The translations under genes were made by a program, and so were the position numbers. A stretch of 64,000 bases of DNA from Jeotgalicoccus aerolatus (lineage in GTDB: Bacteria; Bacillota; Bacilli; Staphylococcales; Salinicoccaceae), in contig NZ_BMCN01000003.1 of assembly GCF_014635205.1 (NCBI RefSeq), positions 184,756 to 248,755 of the forward strand. The letters are read 5' to 3'. A model generated the notes under the pieces. It did not search any database and was not told where the DNA came from. It worked only from the letters and a program-made list of their open reading frames with translations. Shown here piece after piece: positions 19,437 through 28,860 of this stretch. Each line of letters begins with the position of its first letter. Within the stretch, counting starts at the first letter, position 1.

Positions 19437-19576
19437 GGTGAAGATAGATGTTGAGCTGGCGGCAACGGCGGATTTCATTGTGAGGAGACACGATAAAAAA
19501 CGACATCATCCGGACAAATCTCTCTGTGTTATAATAGTTAAGGAAAATCAGCATGGATATATAGGGGGAAGCAGTT

Positions 19577-20542
19577 TTGGAAAGAGGACTATCAATGGAA
19601 CTCGTAAGAGTAACAGAAGCGGCCGCACTATCGAGTGCAGCCTGGACAGGTAAAGGTTTAAAAAATGAAGCGGATGATGCAGCGACAGAAGCGATGCGCA
19701 GACTTTTTGACACTATTCCTATGACAGGTACAGTTGTGATCGGCGAAGGTGAAATTGATGAGGCGCCGATGCTGTATATTGGCGAGAAGCTTGGCATGGG
19801 GAGCGGACCTGAACTGGATATTGCAGTTGATCCTCTTGAAGGAACTACGACTGTAGCAGAAGGCACTGCAGGTGCTATGACTGTGCTGGCGGCGGCTGAT
19901 AAGGGGAACCTCCTTCATGCACCGGATATGTATATGGCAAAAATTGCGGCAGGACCGGATTGCCGCGGTGTAATCGACATCGATAAGTCTGTCGAAGACA
20001 ATATTCGTGCGGTTGCCAAAGCAAAGAATAAAAATATATCTGATGTGACAGTAACGATTATTAAACGCGAACGCAGTTCGGAAATTATCGAGCAGGTGCG
20101 AGCGCTTGGTGCAAGGATTGTCATGTTTGAAAATGGCGATGTGGGCGCTGCGATTAATACTTGTTTTGACTGGACCGGAATTGATATTTTAATGGGTATC
20201 GGCGGAGCACCGGAAGGTGTAATCGCAGCTGCAGGAATTAAAGCGCTTGAGGGAGATTTCCAAGGACGCCTGCTGCCAAGAAACGATAAAGAACATGCCA
20301 GATGCCTGGAAATGGGTGTGGATCCTGAGAAAAAACTTGAATTGAGCGACCTGGTCAGCGGTGACGATGCAATTTTCGCAGCTACAGCTGTCACTGATGG
20401 AGAACTGATGAAAGGTGTTCAGTATAAGAGCTGGTTTGCTGAGACTTCTTCTGTCGTTATGCGGGCGAAATCAGGCACAGTACGGTTCATTAACAGCCGT
20501 CACAGTTTGAAGAAAAAACCGAATATGGTTATGGATAAATAA
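19577..20542 (+). CDS. glpX: Class II fructose-1,6-bisphosphatase
   Basis: A 321-residue GlpX-type phosphatase for gluconeogenesis. Metal and phosphate sites are in '[20 protein letters not shown]' (residues ~54-73), '[11 protein letters not shown]' and '[14 protein letters not shown]'. The TTG at 19577 has AGGGGGAA well placed upstream, and the N-terminus [16 protein letters not shown] matches the family. ATG 19595 is a shorter option with AGAGGA in front. TATAAT at 19530 is a likely -10. Confidence 0.93.
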   Translation: MERGLSMELVRVTEAAALSSAAWTGKGLKNEADDAATEAMRRLFDTIPMTGTVVIGEGEIDEAPMLYIGEKLGMGSGPELDIAVDPLEGTTTVAEGTAGAMTVLAAADKGNLLHAPDMYMAKIAAGPDCRGVIDIDKSVEDNIRAVAKAKNKNISDVTVTIIKRERSSEIIEQVRALGARIVMFENGDVGAAINTCFDWTGIDILMGIGGAPEGVIAAAGIKALEGDFQGRLLPRNDKEHARCLEMGVDPEKKLELSDLVSGDDAIFAATAVTDGELMKGVQYKSWFAETSSVVMRAKSGTVRFINSRHSLKKKPNMVMDK

Positions 20543-20729
20543 GACATATAAACACTCATTTACTTCAGTTTTTCTTTGACATGAGCAATGCATCGGATGT
20601 AATATGTGTATGCCTTTTAAAAATCACTTCAGCATTGGCCATCACCTCTGCCCTTTCAGTATACATTCTAAATCACTCCAGTAAACAACACATCAATCAT
20701 TATAAAATTAGTATTAGGAAGTGGAAATA

Positions 20730-22049
20730 TTGTCTGATAAACCAAAGACACAAGATATGAAATACGAAACATTTGATGCTTTGTATAAAAATAATACAAC
20801 GAAAGCATTAACTGAACGTGCAAAAAATTTACGACTGTCGAACTACAGTAAATTAAATAAGAAAGAATTAGTGCTGGCAATTTTAGAAGCTGAAATGGAA
20901 AAAGACGGCAACTATTACATGGAGGGTATTTTAGATGATATCCAGCAGGATGGTTACGGCTTTTTACGTACGGTAAACTATTCAAAAGGTGAGAAAGACA
21001 TTTACATTTCTGCATCGCAGATTCGCCGTTTTGAACTGAAAAAAGGCGATAAAGTGACGGGGAAAGTCAGAAAACCGAAAGAGAATGAGAAGTATTACGG
21101 TTTGCTGCAGGTTGACTTTATAAATGATCACAACGCTGAAGAAGTAAAAAAACGACCGCATTTCCAAGCTTTAACACCGCTGTACCCGGATGAACGGATT
21201 CATCTAGAAAACCAGCCGAATGATTTATCGACGCGTATTATGGATTTGGTCACACCGATTGGTTTCGGTCAGCGCGGCATGATTGTGGCACCGCCAAAAG
21301 CAGGTAAAACGTCACTGCTCAAAGAAATTGCACAGGCAATTACTACAAATCATCCGAATGTAAAATTATTTATTCTTTTAATCGGTGAACGTCCGGAGGA
21401 AGTTACGGATCTGGAACGCTCGGTAGAGCAGGCTGATGTTGTGCATTCGACATTTGACGAACCGCCGCAGCATCACGTAAAGGTGGCTGAATTGCTGCTT
21501 GAACGTGCAAAACGTCTCGTTGAGATGGGGGAAGATGTTATTATTTTAATGGATTCTATTACCCGTCTTGCAAGAGCTTACAACTTAGTTATCCCGGCGT
21601 CCGGGCGGACTTTATCCGGCGGACTGGACCCTGCGAGTCTGCACCGTCCGAAACATTTCTTCGGCGCGGCGCGTAATATTGAAGCCGGCGGCAGTCTCAC
21701 GATTCTGTCGACTGCTTTAGTGGATACGGGCAGCCGCATGGATGACGTTATATACGAGGAATTTAAAGGGACGGGGAACATGGAATTGCATCTGGACCGT
21801 CACTTAAGTGAGCGACGGGTTTATCCTGCAATTGATATTAGACGTTCGAGCACGCGTAAAGAAGAACTGCTGCTGGATAAAAAAGAGCTGGAAATTCTAT
21901 GGCAGCTGAGAAATCTGTTTACCGATTCATCGGACTTCACAGAACGCTTCTTAAGAATTTTGAAGACGACGAAAACGAACGAAGAATTTTTCGATGTGCT
22001 TAGAGAACGCATGATTACGTCTCAGAAAACAGGCAAACCAGTCATATAA
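20730..22049 (+). CDS. rho: Transcription termination factor Rho
   Basis: A 439-residue hexameric RNA helicase. The N-terminal RNA-binding region has 'YGFLRTVNYSKGEKDIYIS' (cold-shock-like primary site). The ATPase core has Walker A 'APPKAGKTSLLKEIA', Walker B 'DVIILMDSITRLARAYN', and the Q-loop/R-loop 'SGGLDPASL'. I choose TTG 20730, with AGGAAGTGG spaced 5-6 bases ahead, over the GTG at 20721 that lies inside this ribosome site. The length then matches staphylococcal Rho. Confidence 0.96.
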   Translation: MSDKPKTQDMKYETFDALYKNNTTKALTERAKNLRLSNYSKLNKKELVLAILEAEMEKDGNYYMEGILDDIQQDGYGFLRTVNYSKGEKDIYISASQIRRFELKKGDKVTGKVRKPKENEKYYGLLQVDFINDHNAEEVKKRPHFQALTPLYPDERIHLENQPNDLSTRIMDLVTPIGFGQRGMIVAPPKAGKTSLLKEIAQAITTNHPNVKLFILLIGERPEEVTDLERSVEQADVVHSTFDEPPQHHVKVAELLLERAKRLVEMGEDVIILMDSITRLARAYNLVIPASGRTLSGGLDPASLHRPKHFFGAARNIEAGGSLTILSTALVDTGSRMDDVIYEEFKGTGNMELHLDRHLSERRVYPAIDIRRSSTRKEELLLDKKELEILWQLRNLFTDSSDFTERFLRILKTTKTNEEFFDVLRERMITSQKTGKPVI

Positions 22050-22064
22050 ATTTCGCGCTGGTTA

Positions 22065-22093
22065 TTGATTTTTATAGTCTCAGCATGTATAAT
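22065..22093 (+). promoter_or_regulatory. rpmE2 promoter
   Basis: TTGATT, a 17-base spacer and TATAAT. Confidence 0.75.
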
Positions 22094-22104
22094 GGCAAAG
22101 TAAT

Positions 22105-22156
22105 GCGTGGTGATAGCCACAAATAACTCTGTTCCAGATGGTTCAGGGCAAAGGAG
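22105..22156 (+). promoter_or_regulatory. Structured rpmE2 leader (candidate L31 autoregulatory element)
   Basis: Two small helices lie between the promoter and the AAAGGAG ribosome site: GTGG/CCAC (22107-22120), then 22127-22148, where CTCTG and CC pair with GG and CAGGG around a UU/UU internal loop and an AGAT tetraloop. Leader elements recognised by L31 are known in Firmicutes. Assigning this one to that class is inference. Confidence 0.45.
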
Positions 22157-22165
22157 CTGACAATT

Positions 22166-22426
22166 ATGAAACAAGGAATTCATCCTGACTACAAAAAAGT
22201 AATCTTTTTAGATTCAACGACAGATTTTAAATTCTTGAGTGGATCTACTCGTACTTCTTCTGAAACTATGGAGTGGGAAGATGGCAACGAATACCCGGTT
22301 ATTCGTTTAGATATTTCTTCTGATTCACACCCGTTCTACACAGGACGTCAGAAGTTCGCATCTGCAGATGGCCGTGTTGAGAAATTCAACAAAAAATTCG
22401 GTCTTAAATCAAGCAACGAACAATAA
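22166..22426 (+). CDS. rpmE2: Ribosomal protein bL31, type B
   Basis: An 86-residue protein of the 50S subunit. It starts '[20 protein letters not shown]' and contains '[20 protein letters not shown]'. The zinc-binding CxxC cysteines are absent, so this is the zinc-independent type B (C-) paralogue. AAAGGAG precedes the ATG and a strong terminator follows. tdk, often next in related genomes, is absent here. Confidence 0.96.
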   Translation: MKQGIHPDYKKVIFLDSTTDFKFLSGSTRTSSETMEWEDGNEYPVIRLDISSDSHPFYTGRQKFASADGRVEKFNKKFGLKSSNEQ

Positions 22427-22437
22427 CGAAACTTCAA

Positions 22438-22467
22438 CTGCACTGAGATACTCAGTGCAGTTTTTTT
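22438..22467 (+). terminator. rpmE2 terminator
   Basis: ACTGCACTGAG and CTCAGTGCAGT form an 11-bp stem with a short loop, then TTTTTTT. Confidence 0.9.
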
Positions 22468-22526
22468 GTCTAAAAAATATGCTATAATAAAGAAACTAAA
22501 AAGTACCAGGAAAAGGACGTATTCTT

Positions 22527-23606
22527 ATGTTTGATCAACTCGAAATAATAGAAAATCGATATGAACAATTAACTGAATTACTCAGTGACCCGGATGTAGT
22601 CAGCGATCCGGATAAACTCCGCACGTATTCAAAAGAACAAAGTGATATTCAGGAAACTGTAGAAGTTTTCAGAGTATACAAAGGTCACCTTGAAACGATT
22701 GAAGAGTCTAAAGAAATGCTGAAGGAAACAGATGACCCTGAGATGGTTGAAATGCTGAAAGAAGAAATTTCAGAATCTGAAAACATACTGCCAAAATTGG
22801 AAGATGATCTTAAAATTCTTATTATTCCTAAGGATCCTAATGACGACAAAAACGTTATCATTGAAATTCGCGGTGCAGCCGGCGGTGATGAGGCGCAAAT
22901 TTTTGCTGGAGATCTATTCAGAATGTACTCAAGATTTGCTGAGGATCAAGGCTGGCGTACAGAAGTAGTCGATGCTTCAAGCAGTGACCACGGCGGTTTT
23001 AAAGAGATCAGCTTCTTAGTTCAGGGGAAAGGTGCGTTTTCTAAACTGAAGTTTGAAAATGGTGCCCACCGTGTGCAGCGTGTGCCTGAAACTGAATCGG
23101 GCGGACGTATTCATACATCGACGGCAACAGTGGCTGTATTGCCGGAAGTTGAAGATGTTGAAGTGAATATCCGCAACGAAGATATTAAAATTGACACTTA
23201 CCGCTCAAGCGGTGCCGGCGGTCAGCACGTTAACACGACTGACTCAGCTGTACGTATTACCCACTTGCCAAGTGGCACAGTCGTAACATCACAAGATGAA
23301 AAATCTCAAATTAAAAACAGAGAGCGCGCCATGAAAGTACTTAAAGCACGCGTCTACGATATGATGCAGCAGGAAGCGCATGCAGAATATGCGGAAAAGA
23401 GAAAATCAGCGGTTGGTACTGGTGACCGTTCTGAGCGTATTCGTACGTATAACTATCCACAAAACCGCGTGACAGATCACCGTATCGGGTTAACAATTCA
23501 AAAACTGGATCAGATTATCGATGGGAATCTGGGTGAAATCATTGAAGCGCTGGCTATTGAAGAACAGACTTCAAAACTGGATGATTTGAATAATGAAACA
23601 ATATAA
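22527..23606 (+). CDS. prfA: Peptide chain release factor 1
   Basis: A 359-residue RF1 that recognises UAA and UAG. '[20 protein letters not shown]' covers the PxT-type codon-recognition region (the PET motif is seen here). '[20 protein letters not shown]' (near residues 228-247) includes the GGQ methylated by PrmC. AAAAGGAC precedes the ATG. The 3' end overlaps prmC, which encodes the enzyme that modifies it. Confidence 0.97.
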   Translation: MFDQLEIIENRYEQLTELLSDPDVVSDPDKLRTYSKEQSDIQETVEVFRVYKGHLETIEESKEMLKETDDPEMVEMLKEEISESENILPKLEDDLKILIIPKDPNDDKNVIIEIRGAAGGDEAQIFAGDLFRMYSRFAEDQGWRTEVVDASSSDHGGFKEISFLVQGKGAFSKLKFENGAHRVQRVPETESGGRIHTSTATVAVLPEVEDVEVNIRNEDIKIDTYRSSGAGGQHVNTTDSAVRITHLPSGTVVTSQDEKSQIKNRERAMKVLKARVYDMMQQEAHAEYAEKRKSAVGTGDRSERIRTYNYPQNRVTDHRIGLTIQKLDQIIDGNLGEIIEALAIEEQTSKLDDLNNETI

Positions 23607-24447
23607 AGCAATACTTAAAGAGGCGGAAGCCTCTTTAAGTGTATCTGGACAAGAAAGCCGCATTGCATCGATTGTAATGGAAGAATTATTTGATATAAAT
23701 TTAACCAGGCTCATGATCTACGGGGATGATATAATGCCGGCAGCTGACTGCGAAAAATATATGGATGTCATCAGCCGGGTCTGTAAAAACGAACCGTATC
23801 AGTATGTGCTGGGCAAGGCATTTTTTTACGATTCGTATTTTAAAGTCACACCGGATACGCTGATTCCCAGAAATGAAACGGAAGAGCTCGTTCAATTTAT
23901 TTTAGACAAAGAAGCGGACGATGGTTTAACTGCGGTTGATATCGGTACTGGTACAGGTGCGATTGGATTAACTTTGCAAAGACACTGGACTTCGAATAAA
24001 GTGATAGTAACAGACTTATTTGAAGCCGCGCTCGAAGTTGCCAAAGACAATGGAGAATTGCTCGGAGTATCTGTTGAATATTTACAGGGCAGCTTATTTG
24101 AACCATTAACTGCTCAGAAAATAAAAGCAGATGTTATCGTGTCTAACCCGCCGTACATCAGTAATGAGGAAAGACATTTAATGACGCCTTCCGTGCTGGA
24201 GCATGAACCGGATACAGCCCTATTTGCAGCAGAGGACGGACTTGCCTTATATAAAGAAATGATTAACGGACTGCCTGAAGTGCTGAAACCAGGCGGCAGA
24301 GTGTATTTTGAAATCGGCTTTAACCAGGCGGCAGCCTTAAAGAGTTATATAGACAAGGTCTGGCCGGGGATCGATGTGCACGTCGTTAAAGATATTAATC
24401 AGCAGGACAGAATACTACATTTTACATGGGGTGAAGCAATTGACTAA
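23593..24447 (+). CDS. prmC: Release factor glutamine methyltransferase
   Basis: A 284-residue SAM-dependent methyltransferase that modifies the GGQ glutamine of release factors. '[15 protein letters not shown]' (near residues 115-129) binds SAM and 'VSNPPYIS' is the catalytic NPPY. The gene overlaps prfA by 14 bp. Codons 7-16 fold into a perfect 12-bp hairpin (23613-23640) that may damp expression. A TTG-started ywlC follows with an 8-bp overlap. Confidence 0.95.
   Translation: MKQYKAILKEAEASLSVSGQESRIASIVMEELFDINLTRLMIYGDDIMPAADCEKYMDVISRVCKNEPYQYVLGKAFFYDSYFKVTPDTLIPRNETEELVQFILDKEADDGLTAVDIGTGTGAIGLTLQRHWTSNKVIVTDLFEAALEVAKDNGELLGVSVEYLQGSLFEPLTAQKIKADVIVSNPPYISNEERHLMTPSVLEHEPDTALFAAEDGLALYKEMINGLPEVLKPGGRVYFEIGFNQAAALKSYIDKVWPGIDVHVVKDINQQDRILHFTWGEAID
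23613..23640 (+). repeat. Perfect 12-bp stem-loop inside the prmC start region
   Basis: ACTTAAAGAGGC and GCCTCTTTAAGT flank a GGAA tetraloop. The hairpin begins 7 bases after the prfA stop codon and lies wholly within prmC codons. It is not followed by a T tract, so it is not a classic terminator. Confidence 0.85.
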
Positions 24448-25489
24448 AAAATGGACAATAACAGAGACGGATTTAAACGACGACAGCAAGAAAGAAGCAA
24501 TTGATGCACAGCTTGAAGAAATTAAAATTGCCTTTACCTATGGTGAAATTATCGGCATCCCTACCGAAACTGTTTACGGACTCGCTGCGGATGCAAGAAA
24601 TTCTGAAGCAATACATAAAGTATTTAATGCTAAAGGCCGTCCGGGAGATAACCCCTTAATCATTCATATACACAGCATCAAACAGCTAGAAAATTTTACT
24701 GCACCCCTTGATGAACGTGTCACTAAATTAATGGAAGCCTTTTGGCCGGGACCGATTTCTTTTATCCTGCCTTTAACTGGAGATTACTTATCCTCTAATG
24801 CTGTAGCGGAACTTGATTCAGTTGCTGTGCGCATGCCGAGTCATCCTGTGGGCCGAAAGATTCTTGAATATACGGATATACCGCTTGCAGCGCCAAGTGC
24901 TAATATCAGTGGCAAACCTTCTCCGACTAATGCTCAGCATGTCATCGATGATTTGGAAGGAAAACTGTATGGGGTGGTCGACAGTGAATCGGCAATTTAC
25001 GGAATTGAAAGTACCGTTCTTGACTGTACGCAGTTTCCGTATAGAATTGCGCGTCCAGGTGCTGTGACGAGAGAAGAGTTGGAAGAAGTGCTTGAATCAG
25101 AAATCGATACGGTAAAAGATGAATCGGAAAAGCCGATTTCACCGGGAATGAAATATAAGCATTATGCACCCAGCCAGCCGCTGATTGTTATTGAAGGCGG
25201 GATTAATAATAATACGAAACTGCCTGTTGACCGTCATCAGAAAGTCGGTATTATTGCACCGGAATCTGCCAGAGAATTTATTTCAGAAGATATTCATTTT
25301 ATCGGCCTGTGCAGAGACCGCGACAGTTACAGAGAAGCTGCGCGCAATTTATATTCGGCACTCCGTATTATGGATACGTCAGATGTCGATATTATTTTCA
25401 TTCACGGTTTCGATAAAGTCCCGGAATCTGAAGGACTCATGAACCGTATCTATAAAGCAACAGGAAATGAAGTGATTCGAAGTGAGTAA
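24440..25489 (+). CDS. ywlC: L-threonylcarbamoyladenylate synthase, Sua5 type
   Basis: A 349-residue enzyme for the t6A tRNA modification; it makes threonylcarbamoyl-AMP from threonine, bicarbonate and ATP. The YrdC domain covers residues ~30-215, with 'GIPTETVYGLAADARN', 'KGRPGDNPLIIHIH' and 'APSANISGKPSPTNA'. A C-terminal Sua5 domain begins near 'SPGMKYKHYAPSQPL'. I choose TTG 24440 because GGGGTGA lies 7 bases ahead. The longer 371-residue reading from 24374 would extend into prmC without a ribosome site. Confidence 0.93.
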   Translation: MTKKWTITETDLNDDSKKEAIDAQLEEIKIAFTYGEIIGIPTETVYGLAADARNSEAIHKVFNAKGRPGDNPLIIHIHSIKQLENFTAPLDERVTKLMEAFWPGPISFILPLTGDYLSSNAVAELDSVAVRMPSHPVGRKILEYTDIPLAAPSANISGKPSPTNAQHVIDDLEGKLYGVVDSESAIYGIESTVLDCTQFPYRIARPGAVTREELEEVLESEIDTVKDESEKPISPGMKYKHYAPSQPLIVIEGGINNNTKLPVDRHQKVGIIAPESAREFISEDIHFIGLCRDRDSYREAARNLYSALRIMDTSDVDIIFIHGFDKVPESEGLMNRIYKATGNEVIRSE

Positions 25490-25892
25490 ATATTTATTTA
25501 TTTGTACCGGCAACACATGCAGAAGCCCGCTGGCTGAAAGTTATGCACGTCAAAAGTTTCCAAAGACAGATATTTCTTCCCGCGGACTTTACGTTGCAGA
25601 GGATACAACGAACAGCCAGTCGCTTGAAATTATAAAAGATGAGCATCTGCCGCTGCCTTCACTGCCGCAGCAGCTGACAGAAGAAGATGTTAAAGACAGT
25701 ACGCTGCTCGTCATGGGCAATGGTCATAAAGAAATCATCAAAAGTCGCTGGCCGGAGGCCAACGTTCAGCTGATCTCGGAATATGCTTCTGAAGAAACGG
25801 CAGATATAAACGATCCATACGGCGGGACAAAAAAGGATTATGACGCAGTTTTTTATCAGCTGAAGCACTATATCGATAAATTTAAGTGGTAA
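25482..25892 (+). CDS. ywlE: Low-molecular-weight phosphatase, likely protein-arginine phosphatase
   Basis: A 136-residue LMW-PTP fold. 'FICTGNTCRSPLAESYA' (residues ~6-22) is the CX5R P-loop. The Thr right after the Cys-Thr-Gly-Asn stretch is the residue linked to arginine-phosphate specificity in Bacillus YwlE. 'DINDPYGG' carries the general-acid Asp. It would oppose the McsB arginine kinase. The GTG start overlaps ywlC by 8 bp, and the order ywlC-ywlE matches Bacillales. Confidence 0.9.
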   Translation: MSKYLFICTGNTCRSPLAESYARQKFPKTDISSRGLYVAEDTTNSQSLEIIKDEHLPLPSLPQQLTEEDVKDSTLLVMGNGHKEIIKSRWPEANVQLISEYASEETADINDPYGGTKKDYDAVFYQLKHYIDKFKW

Positions 25893-25955
25893 TACCAGTA
25901 ATCTTTTGAAAGTCGGTATACTGATGGTTATAATATGTTCTAAGGAGATGAGTGT

Positions 25956-26384
25956 ATGAAAGTTGTTATCGCATCCGATCATGGCGGTGTGAATTTAAAA
26001 AAGACCGTCGCGGAATATTTAAGTGAGAAAGAAATAGACTTTACAGATCTCGGACCTGACAGCACAGAATCTGTGGATTATCCGGACTATGCTAAGCCGG
26101 TCGCAGAAAAAGTGGCGTCAGGAGAGTATGACAGAGGGATCTTAATTTGCGGCACCGGTATAGGTATGAACATTACTGCGAATAAAACAAAAGGCATCCG
26201 CTGTGCCCTGGTGCACGATACATTTTCAGCAAAAGCGACGCGCAGTCACAATGACTCTAACATTCTTGCTATGGGTGAAAGAGTGATTGGACCCGGTCTG
26301 GCACTCGAAGTGGTAGATACGTGGCTAAACACTGAATTTGAGGGAGGCAGACATGAAAGACGCGTTTGTAAAATTGAAGAATGA
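25956..26384 (+). CDS. rpiB: Ribose-5-phosphate isomerase B
   Basis: A 142-residue RpiB/LacAB fold enzyme. 'VIASDHGGVNLKKTVAEYL' is the N-terminus, and 'GILICGTGIGMNITANKTKG' (near residues 63-82) contains the catalytic Cys. 'HDTFSAKATRSHNDSNILAMG' follows. It interconverts ribose 5-phosphate and ribulose 5-phosphate. AAGGAGATG precedes the ATG. Its end overlaps ywlG by 32 bp. Confidence 0.93.
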   Translation: MKVVIASDHGGVNLKKTVAEYLSEKEIDFTDLGPDSTESVDYPDYAKPVAEKVASGEYDRGILICGTGIGMNITANKTKGIRCALVHDTFSAKATRSHNDSNILAMGERVIGPGLALEVVDTWLNTEFEGGRHERRVCKIEE

Positions 26385-26901
26385 TTTGGAGACTTTAACT
26401 AAAGAACTTTCCGAAACAGAATTTTTTACATCCGGCAAAGTACTGGTGATTGGATGTTCTACATCTGAAACAATTGGCGAACGGATTGGTAAAAACAGTT
26501 CAGCTGAAGCAGCAGCAGTCATTTACAGCCATTTTTCTAAGATTGCTGAAGATGAAGATCTGCACATACTGTTTCAGGGCTGTGAACATATCAACCGTTC
26601 GTTAACAACAACGAGACAAACGATGGAAGCACTGGACTTAGAAGAAGTATCAGTCGTTCCTCATAAAAATGCAGGCGGCAGTTTAAGTGAACACGCTTAT
26701 AAAGAAATACCGGACCCGGCAGTTGTTGAATCGGTCACGGCAGATATCGGTATTGATATCGGCCAAACGCTGATCGGCATGCATTTAAAACATGTGGCCA
26801 TTCCGGTAAGAACATCTGTTAAAACTGTAGGGGAAGCAGTTGTTACGATAGCGTCAAGCCGTCCGAAACTCGTCGGCGGACCAAGAGCACATTATAAATA
26901 A
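26353..26901 (+). CDS. ywlG: YwlG family protein (TIGR01440/DUF436)
   Basis: A 182-residue conserved protein of unknown function. Conserved stretches are '[20 protein letters not shown]', '[16 protein letters not shown]' and '[20 protein letters not shown]'. I start at ATG 26353, preceded by AGGGAGG; the longer TTG-type reading from 26338 runs through this site. It lies in the fixed Bacillales order between rpiB and glyA. Confidence 0.9.
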   Translation: MKDAFVKLKNDLETLTKELSETEFFTSGKVLVIGCSTSETIGERIGKNSSAEAAAVIYSHFSKIAEDEDLHILFQGCEHINRSLTTTRQTMEALDLEEVSVVPHKNAGGSLSEHAYKEIPDPAVVESVTADIGIDIGQTLIGMHLKHVAIPVRTSVKTVGEAVVTIASSRPKLVGGPRAHYK

Positions 26902-26914
26902 AGGGGAGAACACA

Positions 26915-28150
26915 ATGTCTAATATTAAATCTCAGGATCCACAAGTACAGGAAGTTATCGATAAAGAACTGGACAGACAAAATAACAATATTGAATTAAT
27001 TGCGAGTGAGAACTTTGTTTCACCTGCAGTGCTTGAAGCACAGGGTTCAATTTTAACGAACAAATATGTAGAAGGCTATCCTGGTAAACGCTACTACGGC
27101 GGCTGTGAACATGTAGATGTTGTGGAAAACCTTGCGCGTGACCGTGCCAAAGAAATTTTCGGTGCAGAGCATGCCAACGTTCAGCCGCATTCTGGTTCCC
27201 AGGCAAACATGGCAGTATATTTCTCTGTTCTTCAGCCGGGAGATACAGTGCTTGGCATGGACTTATCACACGGCGGACATTTAACACATGGTTCACCGGT
27301 GAATTTCAGCGGCAAGCTTTTCAACTTTGTATCTTACGGAGTTCAAAAAGAATCGGAAGAAATCGATTATGACGAAGTGCTGGAAATCGCTAAAAAAGAA
27401 CAGCCTAAAATGATCGTTGCAGGCGGCAGTGCTTACGTTAAAACACTTGATTTTAAAAAGTTCCGTGAAATTGCAGATGAAGTCGGTGCCTATTTATTAG
27501 TAGATATGGCACATATCGCAGGGCTGGTTGCTGCTGGGTTACATCCTAATCCGGTTCCGCATGCGCACTTTGTAACGTCAACGACGCACAAAACATTACG
27601 CGGTCCGCGCGGCGGTTTGATTTTAACGTCTGCTGAATATGCAAAAGCAGTCGATAAAAATATCTTCCCGGGAATTCAGGGCGGACCGTTAATGCACGTT
27701 ATCGCGGCGAAAGCAGTTGCGTTCGGCGAGGCACTTCAGCCTGATTTTAAAGACTATCAGCAGCGCGTTATAGACAATGCTAAGGCACTGGCAGAGTCAC
27801 TTCATAAAGGCGGCCTGCGTATCGTCTCGGGTATGACTGATAACCATCTGGTTCTCGTCGATGTGAAATCATTCGGCTTAACAGGAAAAGCTGCTGAAGA
27901 GGCGCTGGACGAAGTGGGTATTACAGTAAATAAAAACACGATACCATTTGATGAAGCGTCACCGTTCGTAACGAGCGGTATTCGTCTCGGTACGCCTGCA
28001 ATGACGACGCGCGGATTTACTGCAGAGGATATGACAGAAGTCGGCAATATTATCGTTGAAACACTGACACGATTGAAAAATGAAGAGGGACTTGATGGAA
28101 TTTCAGATAAAGTGATGAAATTGACAGGAAAGTATCCACTATATAAATAA
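26915..28150 (+). CDS. glyA: Serine hydroxymethyltransferase
   Basis: A 411-residue PLP enzyme that interconverts serine and glycine and loads one-carbon units on tetrahydrofolate. '[16 protein letters not shown]' is near the N-terminus, '[19 protein letters not shown]' contacts PLP, and '[15 protein letters not shown]' (near residues 222-236) carries the Schiff-base Lys. AAAGGGGAG precedes the ATG. A hairpin follows before upp. Confidence 0.97.
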   Translation: MSNIKSQDPQVQEVIDKELDRQNNNIELIASENFVSPAVLEAQGSILTNKYVEGYPGKRYYGGCEHVDVVENLARDRAKEIFGAEHANVQPHSGSQANMAVYFSVLQPGDTVLGMDLSHGGHLTHGSPVNFSGKLFNFVSYGVQKESEEIDYDEVLEIAKKEQPKMIVAGGSAYVKTLDFKKFREIADEVGAYLLVDMAHIAGLVAAGLHPNPVPHAHFVTSTTHKTLRGPRGGLILTSAEYAKAVDKNIFPGIQGGPLMHVIAAKAVAFGEALQPDFKDYQQRVIDNAKALAESLHKGGLRIVSGMTDNHLVLVDVKSFGLTGKAAEEALDEVGITVNKNTIPFDEASPFVTSGIRLGTPAMTTRGFTAEDMTEVGNIIVETLTRLKNEEGLDGISDKVMKLTGKYPLYK

Positions 28151-28166
28151 ACTGCGTTATAATATA

Positions 28167-28194
28167 AACCGGATGGGATCATCCGGTTAATTTT
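28167..28194 (+). terminator. Hairpin between glyA and upp
   Basis: AACCGGATG, a four-base loop and CATCCGGTT are followed by AATTTTA. The tail is imperfect, so it may be a partial terminator. Confidence 0.6.
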
Positions 28195-28211
28195 AGAGTG
28201 GAGGAAGTAAT

Positions 28212-28841
28212 ATGGCGAAAGTACAAGTAATGGAGCATCCATTAATACAGCATAAGATGAGTTATATCCGCGACGAAAATACATCGACGAAAGAGTTCAG
28301 AGAACTGGTCGATGAAGTGGGTATGCTGATGGCTTATGAAGTAACGAGAGATCTTACACTCGAAGATGTGACAGTACAGACACCTGTGCAGGAAACAACT
28401 GCTAAACGTCTCAGCGGTAAAAAATTAGGTATCGTGCCTATTTTACGTGCGGGACTCGGTATGCAGGATGGTATTTTAAAATTGATTCCATCTGCACGTG
28501 TTGGACACATCGGTTTGTATCGTGATCCTGAAACATTAGAAGCAATCGAATATTATGCAAAATTCCCCGGCGATATAGAAGAAAGAGATATCTTCGTTAT
28601 CGACCCGATGCTCGCTACAGGCGCGTCTGCAGTAGAAGCAATTACAGCTGTTAAAAAACACGGTGCAACAAAAATCCGTTTTATTTGCCTGATTGCTGCT
28701 CCGGAAGGTGTGGAAGTATTAAAAGAAGCGCATCCTGATGTCGATATTTATATTGCTGCACTCGATGAAAAACTGAATGAGAAAAGTTATATTGTTCCCG
28801 GCCTCGGAGATGCCGGCGACAGATTATTTGGTACACGATAA
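28212..28841 (+). CDS. upp: Uracil phosphoribosyltransferase
   Basis: A 209-residue salvage enzyme that converts uracil and PRPP to UMP. '[20 protein letters not shown]' and the PRPP loop '[16 protein letters not shown]' (near residues 128-143) are diagnostic. The C-terminal '[17 protein letters not shown]' binds uracil. GGAGGAAG precedes the ATG. It follows glyA as in other Bacillales. Confidence 0.96.
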   Translation: MAKVQVMEHPLIQHKMSYIRDENTSTKEFRELVDEVGMLMAYEVTRDLTLEDVTVQTPVQETTAKRLSGKKLGIVPILRAGLGMQDGILKLIPSARVGHIGLYRDPETLEAIEYYAKFPGDIEERDIFVIDPMLATGASAVEAITAVKKHGATKIRFICLIAAPEGVEVLKEAHPDVDIYIAALDEKLNEKSYIVPGLGDAGDRLFGTR

Positions 28842-28860
28842 AAAAACTTAGGAGATTGTT

